NCBI GenBank assembly: GCA_003427395.1
Contig: BFEA01000181.1
Span: 1,547,508 to 1,592,970, forward strand
Length of the DNA: 45,463 nucleotides
DNA from: Chara braunii
Lineage: Eukaryota > Streptophyta > Charophyceae > Charales > Characeae
Reading direction: 5' to 3'
Positions within the stretch are counted from its first letter, which is position 1. Every line of letters starts with the position of its first letter. The notes under the pieces are model-generated. The model was not told where the DNA came from. It did no database searches and worked only from the letters and a program-made list of their open reading frames with translations. A program made the translations under genes and the position numbers. This document shows, one piece after another, positions 31,958 through 43,060 of the stretch.

Positions 31958-33903
31958 TCAGAAGGTGTAGTTAGTGGCAGTGTTGTAGCACGACAGCAGA
32001 TGTCCCAATTGAGTCCCTAATGAAGTCCCTACATTAGCCATCTTTTGAGAAGATGAGGTACTTGTCTTTTGCCTTTCACTTGCCAAGGCCGCTTGCAAAG
32101 TGCCATCGACACTTTCTTCTTCTGAGTCATCAGTGCCGAACTGTTCCCCGTCCGGAAAACAAGTTGCGTAGGCAGCGAGCGTGAAAACACCGATTTGTTC
32201 ATCAAAGTACACGATTTCCAACCGGTCAAGGAATGCAACCTCTTTGTCTGAAGAGGCTTTATGATAACCTCGTAAAAGGGTCTCAACTTTTCGCCTGTGA
32301 GCAACATATGCATGGTCTCCCCTGTTTTTCGATCGCATTTCCAAAAGGAAGTGCCAAATGTTTGGCATATTTTGACCCACCTTGTGCACGAAATCGCGAG
32401 CTTCGTCATGGTGGGGTGGTGGCTTGATGAATCGCATGATAATCTCGAGTGTCGACCATCTTGTTGATGAATTGCACAAGGATGTCGAACTCCGTGTTCT
32501 CGCCTTCTAAAACTACGCAATGGCGATGACTTTTCAATAGCTCCCACACCAAAGTTGCATGACCCTTTCCCAAAAACACAACAGCTTCATCCACTGGACA
32601 GAAGTGCCCCAGCGTCTTTACGATTGAGTTCGGCTCCCTCTCCATTCCTTCATACACAACTTTTTCTTTCGGCTCCATGCCCGTCATTTTCTACTTTGTT
32701 GAGAGAAAGTTCTTCTCCAGTACATCCGTCAACATATTCGGTTTTCGTTCTCACCTCGCAAGTGTGGAAATGTCAGTTGCTCGAGAACTGGAAGACGGTC
32801 CCGCTGGTTGGATATCTTCGAAGAAATGAATTGTATTCCGATGGTAGTCCCCATCATTGGAGTACATAATGACCACCATCCTCTCTGTATCCTTCATCGG
32901 CAAATTCACAACCTTATAGGGATGTCGAACCTTCTGCTGTTGTTGCTGAGTCCACTTCGCAAGTGACATGTGAATATCCCACTGCACCACCCGCTTGAAA
33001 AATGTCAGCTCACAAAACTGCGGAATGAAGCATATCAGCGTCCAATACTCCCCTCCCACCATTTCCATGAATCTCCAAAGTCCATAAAAAACCGGCTCTG
33101 TCCACTTGCCCATTAGAGTTGGATAACACAAATCAAACACCGCGGTGTGACATGTCCAATATCGGATGACCCTATAGACCTCTTTACAATCTACAACATC
33201 TCAGACATCGTTAGGATCTCATTGGAAAGGCACAAAAACAGACTTCACGTCCTGTTTTTGAAAGTGTATATATTTCGTTTGTCCGGACAAGCGAATGTTC
33301 TCTGAACCTCGCATTGCTGACCTATGCAACAACTTCTCTACAAAATGTTCGAACTCCTGATGACACTTTTCAGCGACAGATTTGGTTTTCTCAAAACCTT
33401 GTTTCCCTTTTTCATCTTCGCCTCCCAATGTTGACGGGAACGATATTATCCAAGGCAAATCTTTGAAATATTGCCTCTGATCAGCCCATCTCTTATATGT
33501 AAGGCCCTGATCGCGATAGTTGTCGAATAAATCAACAAGGTCCATAAAGAAAGAGTCTTTCCAATCGGACGACTTTTTGGTTGCATCTGAAACGAAGACA
33601 AAATAATGAAACATTCGCAAAATCGCTCTCTCCGTTTTCATGATTTCAACATAGGTCTCCATGGAATGCAACCCGGCGTCTTTTGCAGCTTTGCTTTGCT
33701 TAGGAGCCAAGATAACCTCACCTCCTATGACATCACGCAATATCTGCAGCCGCTCGCGCCTCCCCAAAGTGGAAAGTGATTTCCACGATCTGACATCTGG
33801 ATCATGCACCGGAATAAGGAAACTTGGTCCTTTTGTGCCTGGTATTCAATGCACAGGAACTCTAGATGCACCCTTCACCTCAAAACCGGGACCTGACTTT
33901 TGA
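31958..33903 (-). pseudogene. Methyltransferase-like domain, permuted (beta-class) motif order
   Basis: One frame runs from about 33890 to 32406 with stops at 33219, about 33201, 32751 and near 32691; the first lies where FQWDPND would be expected. It carries TAVFDLCYPT at about 33120 (position of motif IV, DPPY-like), then FMEMVGGEYWTLICFIPQF (turn plus strand), and about 150 residues later VDEAVVFLGKGHATLVWELL at about 32580-32530 ending in an acidic CVVLEGEN (position of motif I and the SAM-ribose-binding acid). Motif IV before motif I is the beta-class amino-methyltransferase order. After a frameshift near 32460 a 31958-32479 tail (helical, then Ser/Glu-rich) follows. The classical DPPY is absent, so activity is doubtful. 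Assignment is by motif layout only. Confidence 0.45.
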
Positions 33904-34066
33904 GCTTTCCCTGCTTCACCGTGTTTGGGACAGACTTCACAGCGTCTCTTCCTGACAGTTGTCCACTTTCCCAAACCGCATATACCTGCTCTACCTTTTC
34001 AAACACATCGTTCGACGACCTAGCTAAGATCATGTAAGAATCAAGGAAGTCGGAGCATTCCAAACT

Positions 34067-35050
34067 CTATTGACCAAGTGACATACTAATGTAATGATCT
34101 ATGCCGGTCATTCTGAGTACCTTCCTTGCGAACTTTTTATACTCCGCGTTTTTGACATCAACTCTCTGTCCACCTTTGGCTTCAAGACAGTAGGACGCGT
34201 TCCACATCTTCCAAATATCCCGAACTACGGTGCTCTGATGAGGCGGAGTGTTCCATTTGTCCTTCGCATTCTGGAACGTGCTCAACGTCCCATAGTGATC
34301 CATGAACTGGTCCAGACAATAAACTGGCCTAGTTGTCCAACGATCCAGCCGTAACTCTTTTGCCACAGCCGGATTTTCGCGAAAACATCTTCTCGGTGCT
34401 GCCACGTTGTGTTGAGCAGTGAGAGGGTACCAGAAGTACTTATCCAGTGGTTTCGTATGGAAGTCGTCAGGAGTAACCCTTCTTGCTCGCACAACTTTTC
34501 CCGATGAATCTGTATGCAGCTGGTCATGCAGTGCCACTAACAACAATATCGGTTTCTCGTACAACGGACATGTGCTCAACCGCGTCCTGCCTGTTGTCCT
34601 TTCACGAATGGCCGCTTCACCTTATCTCACCATGGCTTCATAAATCTCGTCGACATGATTTTGGTCGAGAAATCTTTGATTATACCGAACTTTTTCCTCT
34701 GGAATATCCAAATTTTTTTGAAATTTAGCGGTGATGAACTGTGTCTCGCTCTTCTGGGTATCGTCAGCATTGAAGTCCAAAAAAAAACCTCTCCCGAGAT
34801 GCAAAGTCGCTGGCTCACTTGGCGACAGTTGCAATGTAGATGGCCGCGTGACTGTCTTGCCCTTTGCCTCATCGTCGGACTGCGGCTTTTCAGACGCGGG
34901 GACAATGGACGTCTTCGCCATCGTACCGCCCTTCGCTACTCGTTTTTTCCACGCCGACATTTGTTTGGCAGAAGTTTCCGCATCGCAAGTACGCTGGACT
35001 ACTTCATGGCAGTGGCTGCACCTGTCTTCTGCTCCTTTTCTAATCGACAC
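34067..35050 (-). pseudogene. ParB/sulfiredoxin-like domain upstream of the methyltransferase-like domain
   Basis: A single frame from 35050 to 34067 has one internal TAA at 34622 and continues in phase past a TAG at 34067 to about 33890. It reads IPEEKVRYNQRFLDQNHVDE (like the N-x-R and helix start of ParB N-terminal domains), then KPILLLVALHD, then YFWYPLTAQHNVAAPRR at about 34430-34385 (like the Y-x-(I/L)-x-(D/S)-G-x-x-R/H-x-x-A box), then RPVYCLDQFMDHYGTLSTFQ. ParB-like domains bind or cut DNA or hydrolyse nucleotides. In bacteria and phages they are often fused in front of DNA methyltransferases, which matches what follows here. Family assignment is inference by pattern. Confidence 0.4.
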
Positions 35051-35446
35051 TTTTTCTCCTCTCTTGCCTCGCTTTCCTCTTTTTCTCGTCTACAGCCCCA
35101 GGGGTCGACGAAGGAGTTATCCCTTCCCTTTTCTTCTCCTCGAGATTTTTTTTCTCTCTTCCTTTCTCCTCTCCTGCCTAGGTTTTCTACCGGTTTCTTG
35201 GCGTGGCTCTTCCTCATGCCAACCCTCTTCGTGCTCCTAAATATCTCCATACTGCTCGTCATCTCTATTGTCCCTTTCAACAACGTGAAGCTCCACTGCA
35301 ATGTGTGAGTTTCGTGCTGTCTCCAAAGCGTCGACCTTTTGTGTCCATTTACGACCTTCTCTCTCACTAACAGCGTTTTCACTATCATCTTCCTCTCCGT
35401 GGCTATCACTACTCCTCTCATGCAAACCTTCCTCTTCCTCTTCCCT
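35051..35446 (-). pseudogene. Highly charged linker segment
   Basis: Between the N-terminal and ParB-like parts the minus strand encodes Glu/Lys/Arg-rich sequence in more than one frame (for example RRGERKREKKSRGEEKGRDN and SDSHGEEDDSENAVSEREG). It is probably a disordered linker or coiled coil whose frame has drifted. Confidence 0.45.
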
Positions 35447-36704
35447 CTATGTACTCTCCCCACTGCTCCCTTCGCCCGTATCATCAAAACACAAAGGCAG
35501 CTCATGACTTTGCACAACACCATACATGCTCGAGGGCTCCGCATGACCTTGCACAGTTGCACCATACATGCTCGAGGAACGCACAATGTCGCACATTATG
35601 TCAAGTGGCTCTTTCACTCCTACCGAACGGACCTTTTTCAGCGCTGGCGGCGGAACCTGTGCATGAGCAGGGCCCTTGGAAGCGATTTGCCCCGCTCTCG
35701 AAACAAGTGGCGTGGACACTGACGGCCGAAGCGTTATGGCACCCACAGTCGGTCGCACCTCTCCTGAAGATTGTCCTAGCGCGGCCGCTGACATCACACT
35801 TTTTGGTTTCGTAATGGCATCGTCTTTTTGAGCCATGCACCGCATGACCTACAACCGTATTCTTGTCGAAGAATTCGAAAACTTGAACGAGGTCAGGCAA
35901 TCTCAATTTCTGAGTTAGATCCGGATTGAAGAGGTCCACAAACGATTTACCATATCCCTTATGGTTGCTCCACTTGACAGCAACATGTCTTATATCTGGA
36001 ACTCTCCGTCCCTTGCCGTTGAGGAGCATAATCAACTCGAAAGTGGCAAATTGACATTTCTTGCCCGACCAAGACGCAATACCGCCCACCGGTCTGATTT
36101 CTTCGCGCAAGACGACGTACAAAAGCAGACCACTTCCAGGCTGGCCAATCTCGCCTACCCCGTCCAACATCCAGAATTTGTCTTTGTAGTCAACGACGGG
36201 TATGACGTCTGATAGCCCATGTACAGAACTCTTCCCGGAGCCTCCATGCCGCGCGGTATCTTGTGCGTAGTTTCGCCGACCACCACCAGACCCTTGACCA
36301 CGACCACCTGACCCTTGACCACTCCCCGCCGTCCGAACATGGTGTTCGACATCCCTACCTTGATCAGATCCCCGAGGACGACTCGTCGGACCTGAAAGAG
36401 GTGTACCTCGCTGCACAAGCGTTTGCATCGTCGAGCTTAATGACCGGCGCTGTACAGTTGCCTTAGATCCCGACGTCTCTTCTTTGTCGACCCCAGCAAC
36501 CGGGGTTCCCTTCGACTTTTTGGACGAGTGCTCGACACTCGCAGAGCTCCTGGCTCGTGAGCGTTTTCCTTGTTTTTCTGAAGAATCCATTGTGCAGAGT
36601 CCACTGGAAACTAGTAATAGCCAAGCTGCAATGCAAAACCCGATCAACAATGCAAACGTGGAGAATGAGAAACGGCTTCGTTTATTAGACGGACATGCAT
36701 CCAC
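35447..36704 (-). pseudogene. N-terminal part of the ParB/methyltransferase-like gene; family unknown
   Basis: The frame from 36704 opens with a hydrophobic stretch (FALLIGFCIAAWLLLVSSGL) that may precede the true start; a second Met at about 36590 (MDSSEKQGKRSRARSSASVE) begins a basic, Ser-rich, nuclear-protein-like region. A Gly/Arg/Gln-rich part follows (GQGSGGRGQGSGGGRRN), then a globular segment (KDKFWMLDGVGEIGQPGSGL, CQFATFELIMLLNGKGRRV, NPDLTQKLRLPDLVQVFEFF). A frameshift near 35840 moves the frame to 35845-35447. The globular segment matches nothing I know. Linking it to the downstream domains rests on strand, order and a shared level of decay. Confidence 0.45.
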
Positions 36705-36859
36705 ATCTTCTCAAATACTGCTAGCTCGACATCGACTTCCCCCGAAACGACTAATTCCGGTCGGACGATATTGAGCAGGAATATGTTTTGGCGTTCGACA
36801 TCCCTGGGACAATGGCGACCCCCCGCCCTCCGTGACAACTTCACCTTCCGGCATTTACC

Positions 36860-37510
36860 CTCCTTACATGATTGTCGTGTCGAACACGACAATAGCCTTC
36901 TAAGAAGCGTCGTCGTGTTCGACACGACGATTCCCTCACAAGCACGCGCTCTCCGTGTCGAACACGACAACAACGCCTTAGAGACATCATCGTGTTCGAC
37001 ACGACAATCGTGAAGTGAATCGTCTGTGATTGTCGTGTCGAACACGACAATAGCCTTCTAAAAAGCGTCGTCCTGTTCGACACGACGATTCCCTCACAAG
37101 CACCCACTCTCCGACAAGGGCGTGTCGAACACGACAACAACGCCTTAGAGGCATCATCGTGTTCGACACGACGAGCGTGGCGTGAATCATCTGCGATTGT
37201 CGTGTCGAACACCACAAACACCTCCTGTGTTGTGGCGCCGTGCACGACAGGCACCATTGACTCCACGATTGTCGTGTCGAATACGATGATGCCTCTAAGG
37301 TGTTGTTGTCGTGTTCGACACGCCGTTCTCGGAGAGCGGGATGGTAGTGTCATGCACAACGATAAACACATTATGCGTTTTTCTTGTTCGACACGACAAT
37401 CCCAGAGGGGTGGTAGGTGTCTGTAGTCGACATATCACAGGAGGCGTTTGTCGTGTTCGACACGATAATTATAGACGATTCATGCCGCGATTGCCATGCC
37501 GAACGCGATG
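36860..37510. repeat. Palindrome array A (GTCGTG-TTCGA-CACGAC family), ~160-bp tandem units
   Basis: About a dozen copies of the palindromic core occur in 650 bp, in both orientations: 36871-36893 has arms ATTGTCGTG and CACGACAAT around TCGAA; 36910-36930 has TCGTCGTG and CACGACGA around TTCGA. Larger units restart at 36871, 37029 and 37196. The stretch around 37115-37170 also recurs inverted at about 37270-37325, so palindromes are nested. Frames across the array on both strands repeat peptides such as SCSTRQS and VEHDD and are not genes. Confidence 0.95.
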
Positions 37511-37652
37511 ATGTAGAACCCCTACGCGTCACAATCCACATGCACAGGTTTCAATACACACACTGTTTGGACACTCACTGAACAACCGATCCAGTACAAC
37601 CCCTTCGCGACACAAACCACATTCATTTTGCGAAGGCATGTACAATTGGCAT
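37511..37652. other. Short spacer with direct repeats
   Basis: Contains repeated ACAACC(C)CTTCG/TAGAACCCCTACGCG-type pieces and GAAGGCATG twice (about 37635 and 37665). No gene is seen. Confidence 0.4.
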
Positions 37653-38831
37653 TCAAAGCATGAAGGCATGCACCATTGACAATGTCTTACAAGCAGTGAA
37701 GAGAGAGGAATATGTTGTCATTGATGCCATGATCACATAATGGAAGTGGAAGCCGAATGGTTTGAAACCATTCAATTCGAAACAGGTAGAACAACAGCTA
37801 GTAACAACACGGAAATTCGCCAGTCTAGCGATCCCCATCTACTGCCCTCAAGAAACGTTGCCCAATCTGCAGATGGTCCATCGATGACGGCCAGCTGTTT
37901 TGTTCATGCAATCATTGAATGTTCGAATAGGTGAACCGAACGTAAGACATCGCAACTCATCGATTGAGGCGTCATCCGCGAACATCGAAATATATTTCAT
38001 GTGGACAAAGCCAGTCCTGCCTGCCAGAAGCCTGCCTATAGCATCCCGTATAGAGGACGCTTTAGCTTCAACCTCACGCCATGCATCCACATCGTCCACC
38101 TTGCCCCCGATTACCAAATCCCATTCCCCTTCGACCTCTCTTGTAACCAAACCCATCCCTCTTCTTCCCATCTCCAACTCATTCCTGGACATGAAGACCA
38201 CGGCGTCAGTTAAGGTCCTATTCCTATTCGAACACGCAACGCAAAGGACCCTACAAAAGAAGAAATTTCCGAGATGCAATCTAATGCAGCAGTATGATAC
38301 TGCTCTAGGCGACAGCCCTGGAGAGCGCAAAGGATACTGATCGAGGAACTTAGAGTGTCGTGCACAGGCAAGCAACTCGTGTTTCAGCGCACGGGACCAT
38401 GTGCGTGGCTAAGCAGTCACATAACGGCAGTCCAACCTATTGTAATAACGGCCACTTTTCAGCTTTGCACCCAAGTGGTGGCAACACACTGAACCGAGGA
38501 CATCACTGGGCACGGGAATAAAACTTTCAAACTCGCTCATATTGACGAACTTATAATCGTCAGCCCACGGACACTCCCTTCCCATTCTTTCCCACTGATG
38601 CTCTTTCCACGAGTCCAGATGAGCATCTGTGAACGGGAGGACCGTCATCCATAGATCACACTCGAAGTCGTTTCTTGTTGCGCCGTCGATGACAATGAAC
38701 TCTCGACACCCACGGACGTGCAGCTCACATGGAGGGAAAGGGTATGTTATACGCTCGTGCCAAACAGAAAGGGGCATCCATGTTGAGTTCTCCATCTCGA
38801 TTTGCAAACGCCCTGCGCGCCACAATTTCAA
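37653..38831 (-). pseudogene. Decayed minus-strand gene of unrecognised family
   Basis: Three open stretches share one phase: 38409-38831 (140 codons), 37848-38375 (175) and 37653-37838 (61), so only stops near 38409 and 37848 separate them and no indel is needed. The first reads WMPLSVWHERITYPFPPCEL, IVIDGATRNDFECDLWMTVL and PSDVLGSVCCHHLGAKLKSG. The second contains VEGEWDLVIGGKVDDVDAWR and RDAIGRLLAGRTGFVHMKY. It is rich in Trp and Cys and looks globular. The family is unknown to me. It is bracketed by palindrome arrays on both sides and lies upstream of, and on the same strand as, the ParB/methyltransferase-like gene, so it might be part of the same element. Confidence 0.5.
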
Positions 38832-38914
38832 AAATCAGCAAATGCATGCACATGGCGCAAGGGGAAAAAAATCACAATGCTCCTAAAGAACGGTCGTCGA
38901 TACCCCGCTTACAG

Positions 38915-40770
38915 ACAATCGTGTTCGACACGACAATGACACCGTGACAATCATCATTTTGCACGAACGGCGGTCGTTGTTTCCGACCCGACAACAGAGT
39001 GGCTGCGAAGCAGTGATGACCGGTCATCGTGTTGAACACGACAACCACCGCACGGCTCCCCGACGTGACGACAATAAAACTTTTGCCCACGGCCACACAA
39101 TAGTCATTCTAGGTGCTGGCTGGCAATGGGAAAGGCTGGTGGTTGTCGTGTTGAACACGACCACCGCTTGCAGACGGTTATCGGCCGACGACAAAGGGTC
39201 CCAGTCCAACCCATGTCGTCGCTTGTCTTTCAACACGATCGCCACCGCACTGCACTGACACCCTTTACTGGTTATCGCTTCGAACCCGACGACCGATAAC
39301 CGGCTTCATGAACAACACTGAAACCCTTTACCGGTGGCCATCGTGTTCAACACGACGACCACCCCACAACACTGCTGTGAGATGACAGTGTTGCCCATGC
39401 CCCATGCAACAGTCATGCTGGGTGTTGTGTCTGTCTACGAGTTCGACACGACAACCACATGTTGGCTAGCATTGGCCAAGGCAGGTGGTCGCCTGTCGTT
39501 CGTCATGTTCAACCCGATCACCACGGTGGTTATCGTGTTGAACACGACGAACGACAAGCGACGGCATGGGCTGCACTTACACCCTTTTCAGAGCACTCCT
39601 TCGGGATGCCAGTGCGGCCCGTGCCTCAGCGCACTTCGTTGCCGTGTCGATTGTCGAGTTTAACACGACAACCACCGCACTGCAGTGTCTCGGGCATAGC
39701 CCGCACTGGCACCCCGAGGGAGTGCTGCGCGGCGGTTATCGTGTTCAACATGACGACCGGTGGCGCCATGGGCTCCATCGGCACCCCGAGGAGCGTTGGG
39801 CAAGATAGGTTAACAGGCGGTCGTCGTGCTCAACATGACAACCAACGCCGATGCAGCCCTTTCCCTCGGCTACACAACGCTCATGCGGGATGCGGGCTAT
39901 CCTGGGCATGACAAGTTCAAGCCCCGAATGGGCTGCATTGGCACCCTTTGCTGTCAACACGACGACCACCGCAGAGCACTCCTTCGAGATGTCAGTGCGG
40001 CCCGTGCCTCAGCGCACTGCGGTGCCGTTTTGATCGTCGAGTTCGACACGACAACCACCACACTGCAGTGTCTCGGGCATGGCCCGCACTGACACCCCGA
40101 AGGAGTGTTGCGCGGCGGTTATCGTGTTCAACACGACGACCGGCGGCGACATGGGCTCACTCGGCACCCCGAGGGAGCGCTGGGCAATATACATTAACAG
40201 GCGGTCATCGTGTTCAACACGACAACCAACGTCGGTGCAGCCCTTTCCCCCGGCTTCACAACGCTCATGTGGGATGCGGGCTATCCTGGGCATGACAAGT
40301 TCAAGCTCCCAATGGGTTGCACTGGCATCCTTTGTTGGTGGTCGTCGTGTTCAACACGACGACCACCGCAGAGCACTCCTCCGGGATGCCAGGGCAGCCC
40401 GTGCCTCAGCGCACTATGGTGTCATGTCGATCATCGAGTTCGACACGACAACCACCGAATTGCAGTGTCTTGGGCATGGGCTGCGGTGGCACCTCGAGGG
40501 AGTGCTGCGCGGTGGTTATGGCATTGCACACGACGATCGGCGGCGGCATGGGCTCCATCGGCACCCCGAGGGAGCGCTGGGCAAGATAGGTTAACGGACG
40601 GTCATCGTGTTCAACACGACAACCAACGCCGGTGTAGCCCTTTCCCCCGGCTACACAACGCTCAAGCGGGGTGCGGGCTACCCCTGTGCATGACAAGTTT
40701 ATGCCCGGTCGTCGTGTTCAGCACAACAACCACCGTGTTTATCGTGTTCGATACGACGATTGTGAAGCAA
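38915..40770. repeat. Palindrome array B (GTCGTGTT(C/G)AACACGAC family)
   Basis: At least fifteen copies of the palindrome. The best one has 13-bp arms GGTGGTCGTCGTG (40337-40349) and CACGACGACCACC (40355-40367) around a 5-base loop. Others, for example near 39033, 39150, 39345, 39535, 40125 and 40210, have shorter or mismatched arms. Compared with array A the central G of TTCGA is usually A (TTCAA), and the outer stem is extended with GGT/ACC. Confidence 0.93.
39591..40735. repeat. Three ~365-397-bp tandem macro-repeats each carrying four palindromes
   Basis: Units start at GAGCACTCCT(T/C)CGGGATG-like sequence at 39591, 39974 and 40371. Each contains the landmarks CCGTGCCTCAGCGCAC, CTGCAGTGTC, CACCCCGAGG and GCTATCCTGGGCATGACA in the same order. 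Unit length and identity fit a young satellite-like array. The long plus-strand frames inside (to 279 codons) come from the repetition. Confidence 0.93.
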
Positions 40771-41660
40771 AAACTGCCATGTGGCGCTTCGTGGTTGAAT
40801 ATAAGGAATGGGGACAGATCCTCACTGTCTGTTGCCTGTCCTTCTAGCACTGAGCGCCTCGAACAACGTTGCCGAATCTCGCTCTCGCTCCACGATAGAA
40901 TCCGGAAGTGCTCCAGGCCTTGGAAACTACGTCCACAGAGCTCGCCACAGTCTCCTCTATTCCGCTCCGAAGAAACTCTCCAGCCCTGTTCCTCGACTTG
41001 GAACAACGCTACCGGTCCCACTCGATCTCTTCTGCCGTGCCTGAAATGAGGATTCGAAAATGGAGAAGAACGCCCACTCCTCTATGTATAATGTGGAGCG
41101 TGTCTCCTCTTGGTGAATGACGACCGTCAAATCGAGTCGAACCGATAGTGGTGATGGCGATGTGCAACAACGCAGGGACGGGTTGGTGTTTTCCGGCCGC
41201 CTGCCTCCGTCTGGTCAAATGAGCGAAAAATCGACCTACACTAAAATCGACCTGCGCTGAAATCCGGGTTCCTCGCTGGATCGGAAATGCGAAATGGGGT
41301 AGGGGAACCACTCCTCTTTATAAACTCTAAAGCACGTCCCCTCCTGCACTCCGTCGGCCGTCCGATCGAATCGAACCAACGGTGCCGATGGCCCTGTGCC
41401 ACAAAAATGGCCCGCCTCGTTGTGGTCTGGTGACTGTCTCCTTTTCTAGACCTTCGGCATTCTCTGGAGCGCGTCCCCTCCCGCGATCCGTTGGCCGTCC
41501 GATCGGATCGAATCGACCGTGTCGATGGCCCCGAGACATAAAAATGACCCGATTCCTTATGGTCCGGAGACTGCCTCCTTTCCGGACCTTCACCCTTAAA
41601 TCACTTCATGACGTCTTTGCTAAAGGACGGTGCCGATGGCGGGTGGATCTGAGGGCACAA
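40771..41660. repeat. GC-rich diverged repeats; no supported gene
   Basis: 41084-41180, 41324-41410 and 41462-41550 share TC(T/C)GTTGGCCGTCCGATCG-like sequence followed by GCCGATGGCC and ACAAAAATG pieces, with GACTGTCTCCTTTTC/GACTGCCTCCTTTCC between the last two. TTTATAAACTC near 41318 is TATA-like. Frames on both strands have no known motif. Confidence 0.55.
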
Positions 41661-42118
41661 CCAGTTGTTTGACAACAGATGCCGGGTCCATTCAGACTAC
41701 CTTAGACCGCCAAGAGCCTCATTTCCCCAAAGGGGTGTGCTGCGACGCACGCTTTTGCGTTCGCGTTCCCATCGTCGACGATCGGGTGTGGTGCGACGAA
41801 TATTCCTCCGCGGGACGAGCTGCTACTGGCAGCAACGACCAAGCAAAGCGGCTACTGCGCGAGTTGGCGATCTGCTTCACACGACCGTAGTCCGTTGTGC
41901 AGGTAACTGTCCCACCGTCTCTCTCGTTTGCTCGTCTTGGAATCGCAGGTCTGGACATTGTAGTACTTGGGACGGGTCTGTGCAAGTTGTCGATATCTAT
42001 GATCGATGGCCATGATCTTTCCTCTCCCTTTTTTTTTGTTTGATAACCTCAACAAAGAGCCCGCAGTGCAGGTCCGTGGCTCAAAATGACCTCTCTGTCC
42101 CCTTGTGCATGATGTGAT
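41661..42118. other. No gene recognised
   Basis: Mixed composition. It includes the 22-base segment at 41944-41965 that matches 1533-1554 with one difference. Confidence 0.45.
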
Positions 42119-42450
42119 CATCGTGTCCAATACGATAACCGACCGTCCGAGGTGCCAACAACATCCAGTGCATGAGGTGGTCGTCGTGTACAACACGACA
42201 ACCATTGCGAGGTGCCCACAACATCCAGTGCATGAGGTGGTCATCATGTCCAACACGATAACTATTGCTAGTTGCCCATAACATCCAGCGCATGAGGTGG
42301 TCGTCGTGTCCAACATGATAACCATTGCGAGGTGCCCACAACATGCAGTGCATGAGGTGGTCATCGTGTCCAACACGATAACCATTGCGAGGTGCACAAA
42401 ACATGCAGTGCATGAGGTGATCGTCGTGTCCAACATGATAACCATTGCAT
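42119..42450. repeat. 60-bp satellite with one palindrome per unit (array C)
   Basis: Five and a half units of 60 bp (the first 62). Each has GAGGTGGTC(G/A)TCGTGTCC, CAACACGATAACC and AACATCCAGTGCAT, so every unit carries one degenerate palindrome with GGT(T/C)ATCGTGT and ACACGATAACC arms. Because 60 is divisible by three, all frames stay open and give 20-residue peptide repeats on the minus strand. That is not a gene. Confidence 0.95.
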
Positions 42451-42599
42451 CGTGTGGAAGAGGTTGTCGCCGAATCCAACCCGACAACCTAAAGGCGTTC
42501 TTCGTATCCAGCTGACAATGGGCAAGGCGGAAACAACCAGCCAAACAGTCATATTGTCGGGCACTTCTCCGACTTCCTGTGACACCACTTCCCCCTGTG

Positions 42600-43060
42600 C
42601 ATGCCGTGGTCGTCGTGTCCAACCCGATGACCGGGAGTGCAAGGTGTCCGGCTTTCGAGGACACCACTTCCCACTGTGCAAGCCGTGGTTGTCGTGTCGA
42701 ACTCGATGATCGGACGTGCAACATGTCCAAAATATTAACTGCGTGAGATGGTCATCGTGTCCAACCCGATGACCAGTCAGGGATGAGGCTGCTGTCATAT
42801 CCTTGCCGATAACCTGCCGTCGGCCCAAGTACCCAATAACATGGCCAACATGCACGTTGTAGGGCAAGACCTCTCCCGCTGTACGTTTTGTGTTGCTTGC
42901 CGAACATCGTGGTGTCAATCTTAATGGCTGATCTATATTCCGCTCTACCGCAGTGGTCGTGTCCAACTCGATAACCACTCGGGAAAGGTGCCAACACATC
43001 CCGTCTATAACGCTGCCCGGTGGGCATGGTGTCCAACACGTTGACTCAACTTTGGTGCAT
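42600..43060. repeat. Dispersed palindromes, weak continuation of array C
   Basis: Copies such as TGGTCGTCGTGTCC/CAACCCGATGACC near 42606, 42685, 42748 and 42953, and GGTGTCCAACACG near 43029, spaced 60-200 bp apart in otherwise unrelated sequence. Arms carry several mismatches, mostly C/T. Confidence 0.75.

Noticed and set aside
36841-37371. 176-codon minus-strand frame across palindrome array A
   Set aside because: The repeated peptides (CRTR, VFDTT) are translations of the palindrome in different phases.
40210-41049. 279-codon plus-strand frame
   Set aside because: Most of it translates the palindrome macro-repeat, and overlapping frames on both strands are equally open; no motif is seen.
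41852-42730. 292-codon minus-strand frame with 20-residue repeats
   Set aside because: It is open only because the 60-bp satellite is divisible by three; both strands and several frames stay open over the same bases.
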